Assembly: GCA_021815655.1 (NCBI GenBank)
Contig: JAKAGJ010000154.1
Coordinates: 1 to 6,178, forward strand
DNA: 6,178 nt
Reading direction: 5' to 3'
Source: Deltaproteobacteria bacterium
GTDB taxonomy: Bacteria > Desulfobacterota > Desulfarculia > Desulfarculales > Desulfarculaceae
Shown here in pieces: positions 3,991-6,178 of the stretch; the first letter of the stretch is position 1; the number at the start of each line of letters is the position of its first letter. The position numbers were made by a program, and so were the translations under genes. The notes under the pieces were generated by a model. It made no database searches and was not told where the DNA came from. It was given only the letters and a program-made list of their open reading frames with translations.

Positions 3991-6178
3991 TTGCAAGGCC
4001 TGGGGATCTACATCGGCCGAGGCTTTCACTGCGTGGCCGCAGAGCAATCCGGGGGCAGGGGGCACCTGCTGACCAACGCCCTTAACGAGGAGATGGTGCC
4101 CAACGCAGTGTCCAGGCCGGCCAAGGTCTGGGTGCTGGGCAGCGAGGGGGCGGCCCTGCGCCGGCGTCAGCCTCAGTTGGTGGAGTCCGACCCCCTGGGG
4201 TGTCTGCGGGCGGGCCGGCCCATCGAGTTGGCGGGCGCGCGCCTGGAGGCCGCCGACTATCTGGCATTGATCCTGCGCCAGGCCCTGCAAACCGCCCGGC
4301 AGCGCCTGGCGACTACGCCCCCGGCCCTGGCCCTGGCCGTGTCCCCCGAGGTATGGCCGGCGTTGGAAGCGGCGTGTATCCCGGCGGCGGCCCAGAGCCA
4401 GGTCGCCTTGGCCGGGGCCTGGCCGGCCAGCCTGGCCGAGGCCGCGGCCCGCTGGCAGCCGGGAGCCCAGGCCGAGCCTAGCTATTACCTGCATCTGCAC
4501 GCCGGTGGCGAGGCCCTTTACGCCGACCTGATGGCCGCCCGGGGCGACGAGCTGGTCAGCCTGGCTTCGACCAGTCTGGCCGAGGCCGGGGGGCTGGCCA
4601 TGCGGCAGGCGCTGGTGCAATGGGCCTTGCAGCGGGTGCGCCAGGATTTCGGGCTGGAGGGGCAGAGCCAGCCGCGCTTCCTGGCGGCGTTGCATAACTC
4701 GGCCGAGGTGGCCTTGGGCGACCTGGAGCGCTTCGGCAGCGGCTGCCTGGTGGTCATGGGTGGCCTACAGGGGCGGGAGGGCGACATCCTGGACCTGGAG
4801 CTGGACCTGGACCTGAATGAATACCGTCATCTGGCCAGGCCCGGACTGGAGGTGGCGCGGGAGGAGTTGGGGCGTCTGTTGGCCGGAGCGGGCCTGGGCT
4901 GGCCGGACCTGGCCCGCGTGGGAATGTGCCTGCGAGGGCTGGAGGAACCCCTGCTAGGTGAACTACTGCAGGAACGCCTGGTCTCGCCTGCGCGCTTGGC
5001 CTCGGCCGGGCCCTTGGGCGAAAGCAGCGCCTTGGCGGCGGCCCGCCTGGTAGTGGGCAACCCCTGGCGTATCGGCCAGCCGCCAGCCTCCCGGCCCAGT
5101 CCGACACCGATAACCCAGCCGCTGGCCTCGGAGGCACCGGCGCCCAACCCGTCGGCGCCCGAGTCACAGGTCTCCTCCTCAGTGTCCTTCAGCCAGGCGG
5201 GCCTGCCTCCCGAGGACCATGCTCAGAGCATCCTGAACCCTTCGGCAACGGAAAGCATCTACGACTCCACGGACGGAGAAGGCCAAACCCTGGGGCTGAT
5301 GGAAGAAGGCACCGGGCTGCTGTTGGCTGGGGACTCGGACAGCAACGGCCTGGAGATGGCCCCTCCCGCAACGGTGCTTTGGGGATCACGGCTGGCGGGC
5401 GGTACCGATGCCCAGGAGCCACCGGAGGCATTTGGCGGCTCGGGGGTGGACCAACCCGAAGACCCGACCCTGCCGTCGGCTTTGGCTGAGGAACCGCCGC
5501 CGGCCTGGCGTTCGCCGGATATGCCTGAGCCGAGACCAGCGTCAGTTCTGACCCTGGAGACCGGCCCCCAGGCGGAGCCGCCGGCCCTGGAGAGTACTTC
5601 GTCCTGGCGGCCGGCGGCCTCGGCGGGGGCCAAGGCCTCACCCAGCGATCACCCCGAGATCGTGGCTCAGCGCTACCAGGTACTGGAGGCACTGGCCAGC
5701 GAGTCCTATGCCACACCTTACCGGGCCAGGGACTTGCAAAACGGGGGCACGGTGCTGCTGAAGCTTTTCGCCACCCACAAGGAGCCGGCCAAGCAGGCCT
5801 TCGCGCGGGCACTGACCGTGCGTCATATTCGCCACTCCAACCTGGACGCCATCACAGACCTCGGCCCTCATGGCCGGGGAATGTTTCTCACCATTGCCGA
5901 CGAGGGAAGGTTGACGGTGCGCGAGGTGCTACGCCGGCGCCGCCCCGGCAGCCCGCTGCCCTTGGACCTGGCCCTGGGCATCATGCAGGGTCTGGGCGAG
6001 GCCCTGCGCGCCATCCATCTGATCCAGCTCAGCCACCGAAACGTCAAGCCGGAGAAGGTGCGCGTGCGCGAGCATGGTCCGGGATTGTGGCTGGGTAGTT
6101 TCGAGCTGTGCCAGTTCACGCCGCCAGGCTTGCGGGTGCGGGCCGCCGCTGGTACCCCCAACTACATGGCCCCCGAGG
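3991..6178 (+). CDS. Fusion of a degenerate Hsp70-like domain and a Ser/Thr pseudokinase, 3' end missing
   Basis: 729 codons are present before the window edge. Residues 1-355 follow the order of an Hsp70 nucleotide-binding domain. GIYIGRGFHCVA (5-16) corresponds to GIDLGTTNSCVA. ALALAVSPEVWPAL (112-125) corresponds to connect-1. YLHLHAGGEALYADL (166-180) corresponds to phosphate-2 YDLGGGTFD. LARVGMCLRGLEEPLL (307-322) then GESSALAAARLVV (343-355) correspond to the adenosine and connect-2 segments. Key residues are changed: Asp to Tyr7, Thr-Thr to Arg10-Gly11, and no VGGS. Residues ~360-555 are a Pro/Ala/Ser/Glu-rich, probably disordered linker. From ~560 a kinase fold begins. YRARD (577-581), Lys591 and GTPNYMAPE (721-729) are kept, but the Gly-rich loop has no glycines, HRD is HRN (682-684), the Asn of KPEN is Lys689, and DFG is GSF (702-704). 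Neither domain is likely to be catalytic; a scaffold or sensor role is inferred, perhaps acting on the upstream sigma/anti-sigma pair. There is no membrane segment in the visible part. Confidence 0.85.
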   Translation, partial: MQGLGIYIGRGFHCVAAEQSGGRGHLLTNALNEEMVPNAVSRPAKVWVLGSEGAALRRRQPQLVESDPLGCLRAGRPIELAGARLEAADYLALILRQALQTARQRLATTPPALALAVSPEVWPALEAACIPAAAQSQVALAGAWPASLAEAAARWQPGAQAEPSYYLHLHAGGEALYADLMAARGDELVSLASTSLAEAGGLAMRQALVQWALQRVRQDFGLEGQSQPRFLAALHNSAEVALGDLERFGSGCLVVMGGLQGREGDILDLELDLDLNEYRHLARPGLEVAREELGRLLAGAGLGWPDLARVGMCLRGLEEPLLGELLQERLVSPARLASAGPLGESSALAAARLVVGNPWRIGQPPASRPSPTPITQPLASEAPAPNPSAPESQVSSSVSFSQAGLPPEDHAQSILNPSATESIYDSTDGEGQTLGLMEEGTGLLLAGDSDSNGLEMAPPATVLWGSRLAGGTDAQEPPEAFGGSGVDQPEDPTLPSALAEEPPPAWRSPDMPEPRPASVLTLETGPQAEPPALESTSSWRPAASAGAKASPSDHPEIVAQRYQVLEALASESYATPYRARDLQNGGTVLLKLFATHKEPAKQAFARALTVRHIRHSNLDAITDLGPHGRGMFLTIADEGRLTVREVLRRRRPGSPLPLDLALGIMQGLGEALRAIHLIQLSHRNVKPEKVRVREHGPGLWLGSFELCQFTPPGLRVRAAAGTPNYMAPE

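Noticed and set aside
3808..4695. Minus-strand open frame of 295 codons opposite the fusion gene
   Set aside because: Gln/Gly/Leu/Arg-rich low-complexity translation, opposite a frame with Hsp70-like motifs and a ribosome-binding site.
1..6178. Very frequent GGCCAGG/CCTGGCC strings on both strands, resembling a dispersed repeat
   Set aside because: They follow from common CTG-GCC and CAG-GCC codon pairs in Leu/Ala/Gln-rich genes and have no fixed spacing. No CRISPR array, transposon end or tRNA was found.

Overview
The window is high-GC bacterial DNA with strong G/C preference at third codon positions. An AsmA-family gene points to a diderm (Gram-negative) bacterium. The mix of GTG and TTG starts, an ECF-type sigma factor, a zinc-finger anti-sigma factor and Hsp70/eukaryotic-like kinase modules would suit a high-GC Desulfobacterota or myxobacteria-like lineage. 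That placement is inference; no feature here fixes the taxon.

Layout. Positions 1-1525 (minus strand) hold the N-terminal 508 codons of an AsmA-family envelope protein that runs off the left edge. Positions 1526-1876 form a divergent intergenic region with a good sigma-70-type promoter facing right (1677-1706). It is followed by a leader of about 164 nt that is unusually rich in short perfect inverted repeats and ends in a strong Shine-Dalgarno. Positions 1877-2797 encode an oversized, divergent ECF-like sigma factor. A hairpin over its stop codon, followed by T5, may attenuate transcription. Positions 2896-3711 encode a soluble zinc-binding anti-sigma factor (HxxxCxxC) whose exact start is uncertain. 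Positions 3712-3990 are a gap with no secure gene. From 3991 (TTG start, good ribosome-binding site) to the right edge runs a large fusion: a degenerate Hsp70/actin-fold domain, a long disordered Pro/Ala/Ser/Glu-rich linker, and a Ser/Thr-kinase-fold domain that has lost nearly all catalytic residues.

How they may work together. The three rightward genes look like one signalling locus: sigma factor, its zinc-finger antagonist, and a putative non-catalytic Hsp70-pseudokinase scaffold. The most notable point is that the fusion's two enzyme folds both appear to have lost their active sites, which suggests a binding or sensing role (inference). The structured leader and the stop-codon hairpin suggest that sigma factor dose, and the sigma to anti-sigma ratio, are tuned at the RNA level. 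The divergent AsmA gene could be a target of the system, but the evidence is only a weak ECF-like motif.
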